This document shows, piece after piece, positions 1 through 10,269 of a DNA stretch of 64,000 nt. The notes below the pieces were generated by a model that worked only from the letters and a program-made list of their open reading frames with translations, was not told where the DNA came from and ran no database searches. Numbering within the stretch: the stretch's first letter is position 1; each line of letters opens with the position of its first letter. A program made the translations under genes and the position numbers. The DNA comes from Spirochaetota bacterium (GTDB lineage: Bacteria > Spirochaetota > UBA4802 > JAFGJZ01), in contig JAFGRW010000115.1 in the NCBI GenBank assembly GCA_016934935.1, forward strand, positions 62,001 to 126,000, read 5' to 3'.

Positions 1-923
1 TTTACTGCTTCTGTATAAGTCATTCTTTCGAACTTCGAAGAGACAATTTTCTCAAGATTTTTTATAAGCCCCGGCTTTATCCTCTTATCAAAAAAATCCA
101 TATCCTTGGGGCATTCATCCAGAACCGATAAAATAATATGTTTTAAGAAATCTTCAGCAAGATCCATATTGTCATTAATGTCATTAAAAGCAGCTTCGGG
201 CTCAACCATCCAGAATTCCGCGAGATGCCGCGATGTATTTGAATTCTCGGCTCTGAAGGTAGGGCCAAAGGTATAGATCCGGTCAAGAGCTGTAGCAAAA
301 AGTTCTCCTTCTAACTGTCCGCTTACCGTTAAAGATGCCTTCTTGCCGAAAAAATCATCCCCATAGTCTTTATTCTGTTTAAGGGGGTCAAGGGTTGTTA
401 CATGAAAAAGTTCACCTGCTCCTTCACAATCGTTAGCTGTAATTATTGGTGTGTTTACATAAAGAAACTCACGTTGCTGAAAAAAAGAGTGTACGGCATG
501 GGCAAGGCTGTTTCGAACCCTGAATACAGCGCCGAAGGTATTCGTACGAGGGCGTAAATGCGCAATCTCTCTTAAAAATTCAAACGAGTGCCGTTTTTTC
601 TGCAAGGGATAAGCAGATGCATCAGTTAATCCGTAAATTTCTGCTTCTTCGGCATTTAGTTCGACTCTCTGCCCAGCGGCCGGTGATTCGACAAGAGTGC
701 CCGTAACACTTAATGAGGATCCGGTTGTTAATTCAGCAAGCTGCTTATATGCTTCTATTTTTGGTTCAACTACCACCTGTAATGATTCTATATCCGAGCC
801 GTCATTTATCTCTATAAAAATCAGATCCTTTACCTTGCGGCAGGTACGCACCCATCCCTTGACAGTTATACTTGAACCGGTTTCTACAATTGACAAGACA
901 TGCTTTATTCTTTCCCTTTTCAC
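1..923 (-). CDS. asnS: asparaginyl-tRNA synthetase, 3' end beyond window
   Basis: Minus-strand open frame from GTG (921-923) with AGGAG upstream: [43 protein letters not shown]...[22 protein letters not shown], i.e. OB anticodon-binding fold plus class II aaRS motif 2. Confidence 0.93.
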   Translation of the reverse strand, partial: MKRERIKHVLSIVETGSSITVKGWVRTCRKVKDLIFIEINDGSDIESLQVVVEPKIEAYKQLAELTTGSSLSVTGTLVESPAAGQRVELNAEEAEIYGLTDASAYPLQKKRHSFEFLREIAHLRPRTNTFGAVFRVRNSLAHAVHSFFQQREFLYVNTPIITANDCEGAGELFHVTTLDPLKQNKDYGDDFFGKKASLTVSGQLEGELFATALDRIYTFGPTFRAENSNTSRHLAEFWMVEPEAAFNDINDNMDLAEDFLKHIILSVLDECPKDMDFFDKRIKPGLIKNLEKIVSSKFERMTYTEAV

Positions 924-1309
924 AAATATCTCCTTTTGGCCGCGGTTGTAACAAACCGCGTATTATTCTGCGGCAGGGGCCAATATTCAGCAATTCTTTT
1001 TTATGTAGAGACAACTGACATCAAAACAATACTGTTGCTTTAAAACCACTGATTCGGCATGACATACCTTATTTTCCTGGCAGAAAAGCCGCCCGAAGCG
1101 ATATCGCTGATCGTATAGTCGGCATACGGAACATTGTCGCATCGATATCCACGTCATCGCAGGCAGTATTAAAAATTCCTCGAAGGTGAAAATATTGACC
1201 AAAAAGATATGGAGACGACGCACAAAATCTGTCCTTCACCATTTGTAAATTTTTTTCAGTTTGACAATAACAGATTATTCACGTACATTAAGCTATAAAC
1301 GAAATCAAA

Positions 1310-2143
1310 GCATATAATGACATTGTCGCCAAATATATACTTGGGCGCGAAGAAACAAAGGATATCTTGTTGTCCTTCGTCAACGCCGTTTTTGAAGATT
1401 CGGATTACGAATAGATCAAAGAGATTGAAATACTTAATCCCTATAATATTCAGGAGTATCAGACAGATAAACTGTCTGTACTTGATCTGAAAGCAAAAGA
1501 CGAAAAAGAGCGTACCATAAATATTGAGATCCAGATAAGAGGTGACAGAAACTTCGCGCACAGGTCGCTGTATTACTGGTCAAAGCTGTACGGTAATCAG
1601 CTTAAAAGCGCGGACAAGTTTGATATGCTAAAGCCGGTTATCTGTATAAATCTGGTAAATTTCGTATTGGAAGAGAATTATCCCAAAGCTCATAACTGCT
1701 ATCTGCTCGCAAACAAGGATAATCCTGAATTAATACTGACAGACCATTTGATGATCCACTTTCTTGAACTGCCCAAAGTCACCGATTTTCCAGGGCAAAC
1801 GAGGCTTGATCGGTGGATGAACTGGTTCAAAAATGAAGGCTCTGAGGAGGAAACAATGAACACAGTAATAAAAGACGAACCCATACTTGCAAAAGCCCAT
1901 AATGAGTACACAAAATTTACAGCCGACGACAGACTTCGTATGATGGCCATAAGTCATGAGATGGCAGAACGCGACCGTGAAAACAGCCTTTACGAAGCCG
2001 AACGCAAAGGTAGAGAAGAAGGACGAGAAGAAGGTATAATTGAATCCGTCACGAACATGCTGAAAGAAGGTATTGATACCCGAATGATTGCCCGTATCAG
2101 CGGTTTGTCTGTTGAAGAAATAGAGAAGATAAAGGCAGGATAA
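1310..2143 (+). pseudogene. Rpn/PD-(D/E)XK nuclease family transposase-like protein, disrupted by in-frame TAG
   Basis: Frame NDIVAKYILGREETKDILLSFVNAVFEDSDYE*IKEIEILNPYNIQEYQTDKLSVLDLKAKDEKERTINIEIQIRGDRNFAHRSLYYWSKLYGNQL... is one continuous family-like reading frame with TAG at 1412-1414; no convincing ATG start upstream; C-terminal GREEGREEGIIE tail typical of the family. Confidence 0.8.
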
Positions 2144-2259
2144 CAGCCACTCTGGCCAGTTTCATCGAGCAGTATTCAGACCTTTTAGATTCTTATTTTT
2201 TTACACTATAATACAAGTTTCTTATTCTTTGAACTTTTCTCAAAGAATGTTTATCGAAG

Positions 2260-2291
2260 AAAAACACGCACCAAAAGGCACGTGTTTTTTA
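2260..2291 (-). terminator. Rho-independent terminator of the oxidoreductase operon (also T-rich on the other strand)
   Basis: AAAACACGCACCAAAAGGCACGTGTTTTTT stem-loop just downstream of the 2321 stop. Confidence 0.7.
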
Positions 2292-2320
2292 TATTATTAA
2301 TGCTTTTTAAAATTTTAAAA

Positions 2321-3721
2321 TTAATCGTTCTTGTTTTGCAAATACTCATGCATGGATGCTGCAGCCGTACGTCCGGCTCCCATTGCCGTAATAACAGTTG
2401 CAGCTCCTGTTACGATATCTCCACCCGCAAAAACTCCAGGCATTGTGGTCATTCCCTTCTCATCCACTTTGATTGTTCCCCACTTTGTTGTCTCGATAAG
2501 GGGAGAAGTCATTGCAATAAGAGGATTCGGTGTAGAGCCTATCGAAACGACACAGACATCTGCCTCTATAATAAAGTTGGAGCCCTCTTTAAGCACAGGG
2601 CGGCGGCGGCCCGATTCATCCGGCTCACCAAGCTCCATTTTTACACACTCTATTTTCTGAAGAAATCCCGCTTCGTCACCATGATAGGCCACCGGATTGG
2701 TAAGAGCCATTAACTGAATACCCTCTTCAAGTGCATGCCGTATCTCTTCAAGACGCGCCGGCATCTCTTCCTGTGTACGCCGGTATATCAGATACACGTT
2801 TTCGCTTCCAAGCCGCAGGGCAGTCCGCGCGACATCAAGTGCCACGTTTCCGCCGCCTATTACCGCGCAGTTTTTTCCATATTTAACAGGTGTATCATAC
2901 TCAGGATAGCGATGTGCCTTCATCAGATTAACACGGGTTAAAAATTCATTAGCTGAATAGACATTATTAAGGTTTTCACCCGGCAGTTTCATAAACTGGG
3001 GCAATCCGGCACCTGATCCGACAAATACGGCCTTATAGCCTTCCGCCATAAGCTCATCTATGGTAAACGATCGCCCGGTCAACACGTTTGTCACCAGCTT
3101 TACACCAGTCTGAACAAGTGAACGAATCTCGACATCAACGATATCTTTTGGTAAACGGAATTCTGGAATGCCGTACACAAGCACTCCGCCTGCCTTGTGA
3201 AACGCCTCGAAAATTGTCACATCATAACCGTATTTACCAAGATCAGCAGCACAGGCTATACCGGCCGGGCCGGACCCGATAACCGCGACTTTTGTCTTTC
3301 CGCTGACCTTTACCGGTTCACCTTTAAGGGCCTCGCGTCTTCGATCAAGATCACGATCCGCAACAAAACGTTCAAGACTTCCTATCGATACTGCATCGCC
3401 TTTTTTATTAAGAACACATTTAGCCTGACATTGACTCTCCTGAGGACAAACCCTTCCGGTTACACAGGGCAGAATATCCGCTTCGTAAATCTTATTAACA
3501 GCTTTATCAAATTCACGTTTCTGGATATGTCCAATAAACGACCTGATATCTATCGAAACAGGGCACCCTTCTATACAAGGCGCGTTTTTACACTGAAGAC
3601 AACGGTTAGCCTCAAGAACCGCCTCCTCCTCTGTATAGCCGCATGGAACTTCAAGAAAATTTTTCTTTCGCTCTTCCGCCGGCTGTTCTTTCATATGTAT
3701 TGCTTTAAAACGATCACTCAT
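2321..3721 (-). CDS. gltA: NADPH-dependent glutamate synthase small-subunit-like / NfnB (SudA)-like flavoprotein
   Basis: MSDRFKAIHMKEQPAEERKKNFLEVPCGYTEEEAVLEANRCLQCKNAPCIEGCPVSIDIRSFI; two GxGxxG/A nucleotide-binding motifs (VIGSGPAGIACA, VIGGGNVALDVA); start reassigned from 3763 to 3721. Confidence 0.9.
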   Translation of the reverse strand: MSDRFKAIHMKEQPAEERKKNFLEVPCGYTEEEAVLEANRCLQCKNAPCIEGCPVSIDIRSFIGHIQKREFDKAVNKIYEADILPCVTGRVCPQESQCQAKCVLNKKGDAVSIGSLERFVADRDLDRRREALKGEPVKVSGKTKVAVIGSGPAGIACAADLGKYGYDVTIFEAFHKAGGVLVYGIPEFRLPKDIVDVEIRSLVQTGVKLVTNVLTGRSFTIDELMAEGYKAVFVGSGAGLPQFMKLPGENLNNVYSANEFLTRVNLMKAHRYPEYDTPVKYGKNCAVIGGGNVALDVARTALRLGSENVYLIYRRTQEEMPARLEEIRHALEEGIQLMALTNPVAYHGDEAGFLQKIECVKMELGEPDESGRRRPVLKEGSNFIIEADVCVVSIGSTPNPLIAMTSPLIETTKWGTIKVDEKGMTTMPGVFAGGDIVTGAATVITAMGAGRTAAASMHEYLQNKND

Positions 3722-4547
3722 TATCTTCTCCCTGGTATTCATCAAGCATGTCTTTCTCTTCACTCTTGTACATCCCCAAACGCTGCATCAGCTCTTCAAA
3801 ATCGACCTTATGCGCGTCAAATTCCGGGCCATCCATGCATGTAAACTTGGTCTCGCCCCCAACAGTAACACGGCAGGCTCCGCACATTCCCATTCCGCAA
3901 ACCATAAGCGAATTAAGACTTACAGTTGTTGCAATTCCATGAGGGCGGGTAACATCGGCAACGGCCTTCATCATGATTGGAGGACCGATTGCTATTACAC
4001 GATCGATAGGCTTCTTGTCTTCAATCATCTGCTTAAGAACATCGGTAACAAAACCTTTATGACCAACCGACCCGTCATTGGTGGTAATTATCATCTCGTC
4101 TGAAACAGCCTTAAGCTTGTCATCCCAGAAGAGAAAATCTTTGCCTCTGTATCCGATTATCGAAGTAACGTGAACTCCATTTTCGTGAAACTTTCGTGCG
4201 ATTGGGTAAACCGGCGCGACACCGATACCGCCGCCGATCATGACTATATGCTTTTCACCTTCTATCTCTGTCGGGTTTCCCTGAGGCCCCAGAACGGCAT
4301 GGAAAGAGTCTCCAGCCGCAAAGTCGGCAATCTTGTGAGTTCCCTTGCCCATTTTTTGAAATACAATCGAAACCGACTCCTCTTCACGGTCAAAATCGGC
4401 AATTGTTAACGGAATCCTTTCGCTCTTTTCACACGCGACAACGATAAGGAACTGTCCCGGTTCAGCATTTTTGGATATCATTGGCGCCTTGATTCTTGCG
4501 TACTCAATCTGGGGCGCAAGAGAATACTTTTCAATTATTTTATACAT
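3714..4547 (-). CDS. sulfide/dihydroorotate dehydrogenase-like FAD/NAD-binding protein (NfnA/SudB-like)
   Basis: MYKIIEKYSLAPQIEYARIKAPMISKNAEPGQFLIV...GIGVAPVYPIARKF...SLNSLMVCGMGMCGACRVTVGGETKFTCMDGPEFDAHKVDF; PyrK-like [2Fe-2S] Cys motif; overlaps downstream partner gene. Confidence 0.92.
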   Translation of the reverse strand: MYKIIEKYSLAPQIEYARIKAPMISKNAEPGQFLIVVACEKSERIPLTIADFDREEESVSIVFQKMGKGTHKIADFAAGDSFHAVLGPQGNPTEIEGEKHIVMIGGGIGVAPVYPIARKFHENGVHVTSIIGYRGKDFLFWDDKLKAVSDEMIITTNDGSVGHKGFVTDVLKQMIEDKKPIDRVIAIGPPIMMKAVADVTRPHGIATTVSLNSLMVCGMGMCGACRVTVGGETKFTCMDGPEFDAHKVDFEELMQRLGMYKSEEKDMLDEYQGEDNE

Positions 4548-4872
4548 CGTTTATTTCCTGTTTTATTTTTTCGTCAGACAACAACCCTGTGCCGGTAACT
4601 ACGGCTTTATGTTTATGCGTCGGCGTAACACGACAACTTACCGCGCGAATAGTACTCGCGATATAATAGCCCAGAAGATGTTTATCTGTGTTTTCAGAGT
4701 TAAATTTTCACACGTTTTACGCAACCCTTTTTTTATCATGGAACAGCCTCCGCATATCATCTTTTTGCATGCAATTCTTTCGAATTATTGTGCAAAATTA
4801 CAATATCAGCAGAATATCGGCATGTACAGTTTTCGCAGCCGGTTTTAACCACATTTCAAAAAAAATTTCATA

Positions 4873-4895
4873 AAAAAGCCCAACTAGGCTTTTTT
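4873..4895. terminator. symmetric hairpin terminator-like element upstream of the SudB-like gene
   Basis: AAAAAAGCC-CAACTA-GGCTTTTTT. Confidence 0.55.
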
Positions 4896-5032
4896 CACTT
4901 GTTTTTTTCTATTATCGCGATATATTAATATTAGTTGATGCAATTTATGATTTTTTTTAACAACTTGATATACTTTCTTAATGAACTATTATAAAATCAT
5001 AATTTTTATGCTTTTGACTCATGGAGGTCACA

Positions 5033-6886
5033 ATGAAAAGAATAAGTTTACTAATAACAACTCTCATATTATCAGCAGCAATGCTTTTTAATGTCAGCTG
5101 CGGCGAAGGCAGTGGTTCAGCATCTTCCAAAACCGGCGAGCCGCAACCTTCTCCCTCCTCAAGTGCAGAGGATGATTCTGTTAAAGAACCCGCAAAGGGG
5201 TCTGATGTAACAACATCAACTCCAACCGATGCATCATCTTCGTCTGTTATCACCGAAGAGACTGTTGTCGAGGAGATAAACACAATAGTCGAAACCGAGG
5301 AATCAACGTCAGATGAAGAAACAACTGAATATAACGAAACAGCGTCTGAAGAGTCAGACAATGGAACCGGAGAGATTGCATCGGACAATACCGGAGAAAG
5401 TGATTCATCAACTGACGGAGCTCCTACCGAAACCGAACTTACCTCTGGTTCCGATACATTAGCAGAGTCTGACCCGGAAAATACCGATTCAACAGAATCA
5501 GACATAGCCGTTAATGATTCGGATGGCACAACCAATTCTGAAGCAGATGAGAGTGACGGGACTGATATTCCTGAAATTCCTGCAGTTGCCGAAACCCCTG
5601 CTCCAGCGCCATCAGCCGAAGAAATACTTGACGAAGAACTGCCTCTGATTGCAGCTGATGACGATGAACCCGTTACTGATGATACATCAATTACTGATGA
5701 AGCCGGGATCGTTCTGGAAGACGCGCAGGTAGTTGCCGAACCATCGGAAGGCAGCGAATGGTTTACCGTACCCGACCAACCGCTTGACAACCCTGAATAC
5801 GCTGCACTTGCAGAAGAGCTGGAACAGCTTGTAGAGAGAGCTGAACAGATAATCAAACTGATTGATAAAATGCCTAACGAGAAGGCTCGCCAGGCACAGA
5901 TAAAACGACTCGAAGATATCGAGCAGGCAATTGCAAGCATCCGGAATCAGATAGGTTACAGTGATGTTCAAAGCGGAATATACACCGCAAGCGCCAATCA
6001 GCAGCTTGACCTTACCGTTTCGGGAATAACCGAACCGGGCTACTACAGCCTGAGTGTTGTTGCAAAAAACGTTTTTGGCACTTTACCAGACAACTACGGC
6101 TACTTTAACCTCTCTGTTTCTGATAACAGCGGTTCTGCCGCAGGAAATATACTTGTACCAGCTTCAGATAAAACTTATCAGAAAGGCTCCGCGCTTGTTT
6201 ATCTTAATCCAGGCACCAATAATCTGAAATTGAAATGGACCAATGACTATTATATCGAGGGTTCTTACGATGCTAATATCCAGATAAAAAGCATAATGCT
6301 CAACAGAACTTCAGCAAGTGATCGTGCTCAACTCGCACCGTACAAAGATGACCTTACACGTTCGGCTTTACAGTATACTTCTTCATCTGATGGTGTATTC
6401 TGGACCAGGGACGGGGCGCTTATCTATCAATCAGGCAACTCAATCAGCTTCAACTATCCAATGCTCGATAAGGGTCGATACCAGATCGTAATCTGGGCAA
6501 GAAATCATGGCGAAATCAAATCAAAACCTCAATTCAAGAGATTTGAATTTGACGTCTATGCCTCAACCGGCGAAAGCGAACTTGTCTCTGTAAATGCTCA
6601 TCATAAAAACTTCAAAGCCGGCAAGGGCAGCATGGATATTTCGGGTGGTGACACAACTATCGAGATCACCTGGATCAATGACGGTCCCGAAGATGTAGTA
6701 CTTGAGCTCAAACAGATAGAACTTAAAAGAATCGGCGATTATCAGGGTTCGGCTCTTTCGGCCTACCTTTTAGGAACCGGCTCCGGCAACCGTCTGCTGA
6801 TCATAATATTACTTATATTTTTCACCTCTATTGGAATTACTCTTTCAATCTATCATAAGCGCCAATGCATAAGAGTACGTAAATAA
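5033..6886 (+). CDS. large acidic Ser/Thr/Glu-rich lipoprotein with C-terminal transmembrane segment
   Basis: RBS ATGGAGGTCACA then MKRISLLITTLILSAAMLFNVSCGEG (lipobox); ~200 aa low-complexity S/T/E/D region; C-terminal LLIIILLIFFTSIGITLSIYHKRQCIRVRK. Confidence 0.8.
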   Translation: MKRISLLITTLILSAAMLFNVSCGEGSGSASSKTGEPQPSPSSSAEDDSVKEPAKGSDVTTSTPTDASSSSVITEETVVEEINTIVETEESTSDEETTEYNETASEESDNGTGEIASDNTGESDSSTDGAPTETELTSGSDTLAESDPENTDSTESDIAVNDSDGTTNSEADESDGTDIPEIPAVAETPAPAPSAEEILDEELPLIAADDDEPVTDDTSITDEAGIVLEDAQVVAEPSEGSEWFTVPDQPLDNPEYAALAEELEQLVERAEQIIKLIDKMPNEKARQAQIKRLEDIEQAIASIRNQIGYSDVQSGIYTASANQQLDLTVSGITEPGYYSLSVVAKNVFGTLPDNYGYFNLSVSDNSGSAAGNILVPASDKTYQKGSALVYLNPGTNNLKLKWTNDYYIEGSYDANIQIKSIMLNRTSASDRAQLAPYKDDLTRSALQYTSSSDGVFWTRDGALIYQSGNSISFNYPMLDKGRYQIVIWARNHGEIKSKPQFKRFEFDVYASTGESELVSVNAHHKNFKAGKGSMDISGGDTTIEITWINDGPEDVVLELKQIELKRIGDYQGSALSAYLLGTGSGNRLLIIILLIFFTSIGITLSIYHKRQCIRVRK

Positions 6887-7253
6887 TCTTCTTCCACGGC
6901 AACAGGGAGCATCCCCTGTTGCCGCCCCCTCAAGATAGTTACTTTATAACTGATTCATACTATTCTCTATTTGTTGCTCTTCGATAATAATTCAATCTAT
7001 TAGATCATTTATTTATTGATTGATTCCCGTTTAAGATCTTAAAAATTTTTTTACAAGCTTAATATTATGTTTGCAAATAAACTTCGAACAGTTGATAATT
7101 TTAAATCAACAATTACTTGTTGTTGTTCAGTCAGCTGAAAAACAGTCATAATTTTCATACTTGTTGGTAAATAATTAATACCGTAATTCAACTTTGCAAT
7201 AACAAATCCGTTATATTAATAACGTAGATAATCATCTTAAAACAGGATTACCA

Positions 7254-7940
7254 ATGTTTCAGGAAATTACAATAAAGACAAACAGGATTCGTGTTCTGAA
7301 TATTATGAATTTTACAAAAAAAAATTTTGCAGAACTTGCGAAAAATTACCTGACTTCACCTCCCCATGTTTTTAAGAAAGACCGTAAAATTCTTAAAATT
7401 TTTACTGATACTGAACTCGAAACAATTAACAACTTTAAGGCATTAAAGAAACAGATAGAGTGGATATCCGGACGTATCTGTATAAAAACCGCAGCCTCTG
7501 AAATTCTGCATATCGATCCTGCAAGAATAACCATATCGTACGAGAAAGAAGGTGCCCCGTTTATTGATCTATTTCCTGAAATTTCATTTTCAATATCTCA
7601 TTCCGGTAATTTCGCCGCATGTGCTATTAACACCGAAACGAAATCTCCAGTAGGTCTTGATATAGAAAAACTGCAGCCAATGGAATACCCGGGTATTTCA
7701 AACATAACCGATGTCTCTTTTACAGATAAAGAAAAAGAGACCATAACAGACAGCGGCTCTCTTTTTACGATATGGACAATTAAAGAGGCATACCTTAAAT
7801 ACTGCCGTACCGGTTTTCATGACACTATTAAAAACGTGGAGTATCTTAATAATTCCATCATGTATAAAAATCAGGTTGTTAATATTAATCACCACACACA
7901 ATATATTGATGATTCACATATTTTCTCACTGGTGTTTTAA
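7254..7940 (+). CDS. 4'-phosphopantetheinyl transferase (Sfp-type)
   Basis: FSISHSGNFAACAIN...PVGLDIEKLQP...FTIWTIKEAYLKYCRTGF: PPTase motifs including WxxKEAxxK. Confidence 0.87.
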   Translation: MFQEITIKTNRIRVLNIMNFTKKNFAELAKNYLTSPPHVFKKDRKILKIFTDTELETINNFKALKKQIEWISGRICIKTAASEILHIDPARITISYEKEGAPFIDLFPEISFSISHSGNFAACAINTETKSPVGLDIEKLQPMEYPGISNITDVSFTDKEKETITDSGSLFTIWTIKEAYLKYCRTGFHDTIKNVEYLNNSIMYKNQVVNINHHTQYIDDSHIFSLVF

Positions 7941-7994
7941 TAGAGAACTTCGAAAAACCGCTCATAAATATCGCTTTTATCAGGATTCCAAAAT

Positions 7995-9383
7995 ATGGAT
8001 AATCAAAAAATAATCAGCAGCCCTTCGCACAGTCTGGAATCATATCCTGGTCACCGCACAAGACTTCTGTCAAGCGGCACTCCCGGAAAAGGTCCCGTCC
8101 TCTATTGGATGGAACGCGAGCAGAGAATACGTGACAACCATACCCTTGAAGCAGCTCAAAGCCACGCCATGTTACATAATAGAAATCTGGAAATAATCTT
8201 TGTTGTTCATAATTACGGAACCGAACAGCAGGAACGGCACTACAGATTCGTCTTACAGGGAATACTTGAAACAATAGATGAAGCCAGCCGTTACGGGCTG
8301 CCCTTTTCAGTAATCGTTGGCGATCCCGTTAAGGAAGTAATCAATATTTGTAATACAAAAAAATGTTTTGCTCTATTTACGGATCTTAATCCGCTAAGAC
8401 ATATAAGCGAAGCTAAAAAACTGATTTGCAAAGAACTTTCGATACCCGTTTTTGAAACCGATGCCCGGAACATTATACCCTGTTTCGCTGTCAGCCCCAA
8501 GCAGGAGTACTCGGCCCATACATTAAGACTGAAACATAACAGACTTATTGATGACTACCACGGCCCCCTGCCAAAAATCAAAAAAACGGAGCTTTCAAAA
8601 CCCAATCAGTATCCGGATATTAAAAAAATCCTGAAAGATCTGCATCTGGACTCAAAGGGAAATATGGATCACCCTTTTATCCCGGGAGCCAAAGAGGCAA
8701 AAAGAATGTTAAAACTTTTTTTAACAAAGAAGATCCGTAACTACGCCGCTCTCGACCGTGACCCCAACCTTGATGTAATTTCGAACCTTTCCCCGTACAT
8801 ACACTTTGGCCAGATAGGTACTCACCGTATTTTGAGCGAACTGATCAAAACAGAAATAAGCGATGACAACAGCGAAAAGTTTTACGACCAGCTGGTAATA
8901 AGACGTGAACTCAGCGAGAATTTTGTTTTCTATAATAATAACTATGACAATTACAACGGCATTCCCGACTGGGGCAAACGCACACTATTGGCGCACAGAA
9001 TGGATCCCCGCGATTATAACTACCGTTTTGAACAATTCGAAGCCGCGGCTACCCACGACGAGCTCTGGAACGCGGCTCAAAAACAGATGATTACAACCAG
9101 CAAGATGCACTGCTACCTGAGAATGTACTGGGCTAAAAAAATTCTGGAGTGGAGTGCTTCACCTGAAGAGGCCTTTAATACAGCAATAACCCTTAACGAC
9201 CGCTACTCACTGGACGGTGAAGACCCCAACGGCTATGCCGGTGTTGCCTGGAGCATCGGCGGCCTGCACGACCGCCCCTGGTCCGAACGCCCTGTTTTCG
9301 GCTATGTGCGCTTCATGAACCTGGCCGGCTGCAAACGCAAGTTTAATGTGGATCAGTTTGTGAAACGGTTTACTCAGTCATAA
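7995..9383 (+). CDS. phr: deoxyribodipyrimidine photolyase, class II-like
   Basis: C-terminal MHCYLRMYWAKKILEWS...DGEDPNGYAGVAWSIGGLHDRPWSERPVFGYVRFMNLAGCKRKF signature of class II CPD photolyases. Confidence 0.92.
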   Translation: MDNQKIISSPSHSLESYPGHRTRLLSSGTPGKGPVLYWMEREQRIRDNHTLEAAQSHAMLHNRNLEIIFVVHNYGTEQQERHYRFVLQGILETIDEASRYGLPFSVIVGDPVKEVINICNTKKCFALFTDLNPLRHISEAKKLICKELSIPVFETDARNIIPCFAVSPKQEYSAHTLRLKHNRLIDDYHGPLPKIKKTELSKPNQYPDIKKILKDLHLDSKGNMDHPFIPGAKEAKRMLKLFLTKKIRNYAALDRDPNLDVISNLSPYIHFGQIGTHRILSELIKTEISDDNSEKFYDQLVIRRELSENFVFYNNNYDNYNGIPDWGKRTLLAHRMDPRDYNYRFEQFEAAATHDELWNAAQKQMITTSKMHCYLRMYWAKKILEWSASPEEAFNTAITLNDRYSLDGEDPNGYAGVAWSIGGLHDRPWSERPVFGYVRFMNLAGCKRKFNVDQFVKRFTQS

Positions 9384-9468
9384 AAAATTTTTGAATTAAC
9401 CAGGCAAATCCCTTCCATATCTTTATACAAAAGAACACACATCATTGCCCTGCAACCATTTTCCATAA

Positions 9469-10067
9469 TCAGTCAGTAATTTCAACTATTACAGAATTTT
9501 CGTAATCAACACTAATCTCGATATTATCAGGAGAATTGATTACAGCCTTTAAGGCAAAATCGGCAAAACGGTTGTCTTCATCGTAAACCGTATACAGGCC
9601 ATCGGTATATTTGGAAACATAAGCAATGCCGTAGTAATCTGCTCCATAGCCGATAACATCACACTCCTGAGGCAAGCCCCAATAGCTGATTTTTTCACCA
9701 CTCTCAAATTCAAATTCAATCATGAAAGAACTGTAGTCTGATTTCCCCCAACTGGAACCATCGTCACCTGACCAACCGTAAAAATAACTTATAATTAACT
9801 GACTCTCCTCTCTGCTCGCTATACCATTTTCGTCAACAGCTGTATCTTCATATGAAATTCTTAAGCCCATTTCTCCAAAATCTTCAGAATCGGGTCTGTA
9901 TTTAACTGCATTAATTTTTACAATAACTGAATTTACCGTTTCATTTTCAACTATTAAAGTAAAATCCTTAGAATATGGTTCTCCAATTTCTGTACATTCA
10001 TCTGCATCCTTAAAACACGATACTGCTAACAAAACAAGTAGCAATGCGTATATCTTTTAATCATCAT
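9469..10067 (-). CDS. small lipoprotein, copy 2; out of frame near the N-terminus (single A missing in A4 run, plus-strand 10055-10058)
   Basis: ATGATGATTAAAAGATATACG... with SD TAGGAG; adding one A gives MMIKKIYALLLVLLAVSCFKD; C-terminal half nearly identical to the 10270-10875 paralogue. ORF track begins at a TTG (10044). Confidence 0.65.
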
Positions 10068-10077
10068 TTAACTACTC

Positions 10078-10140
10078 CTAATACATCTTTTTTATTGCTT
10101 GCTTGTCAAGATCAGAAATGATATAGTTATCGATAAACTC
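10078..10140 (-). pseudogene. C-terminal remnant of a second astacin-like protease
   Basis: FIDNYIISDLDKQAIKKMY* aligns with PIKNYTISTRDKEAIKKMY* at the end of the 10886-12244 protease; stop abuts the lipoprotein RBS in the same way. Confidence 0.75.
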
Positions 10141-10225
10141 AAATTTTCGAAAATATTTTTTAGATACTATATATATATTAATATCATTATTACATGTATA
10201 ACAGTACATTCTGAAATAATAAAAC

Positions 10226-10259
10226 AGTCAAGATACTAGAAACATCCTGACTGTTTTGT
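10226..10259 (-). terminator. stem-loop terminator after lipoprotein copy 1
   Basis: ACAGTCAAGATACTAGAAACATCCTGACTGTTTTGT; homologous to 12449-12478. Confidence 0.6.
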
Positions 10260-10269
10260 CGGACTGGCA

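Noticed and set aside
2282-3844. Several plus-strand ORFs opposite the gltA/sudB-like genes
   Set aside because: Antisense to clearly conserved coding sequence, no RBS or recognisable domain.
4978-5940. 320 aa Ser-rich minus-strand ORF
   Set aside because: Antisense shadow of the acidic S/T/E/D-rich lipoprotein on the plus strand; low-complexity codons keep the opposite frame open.
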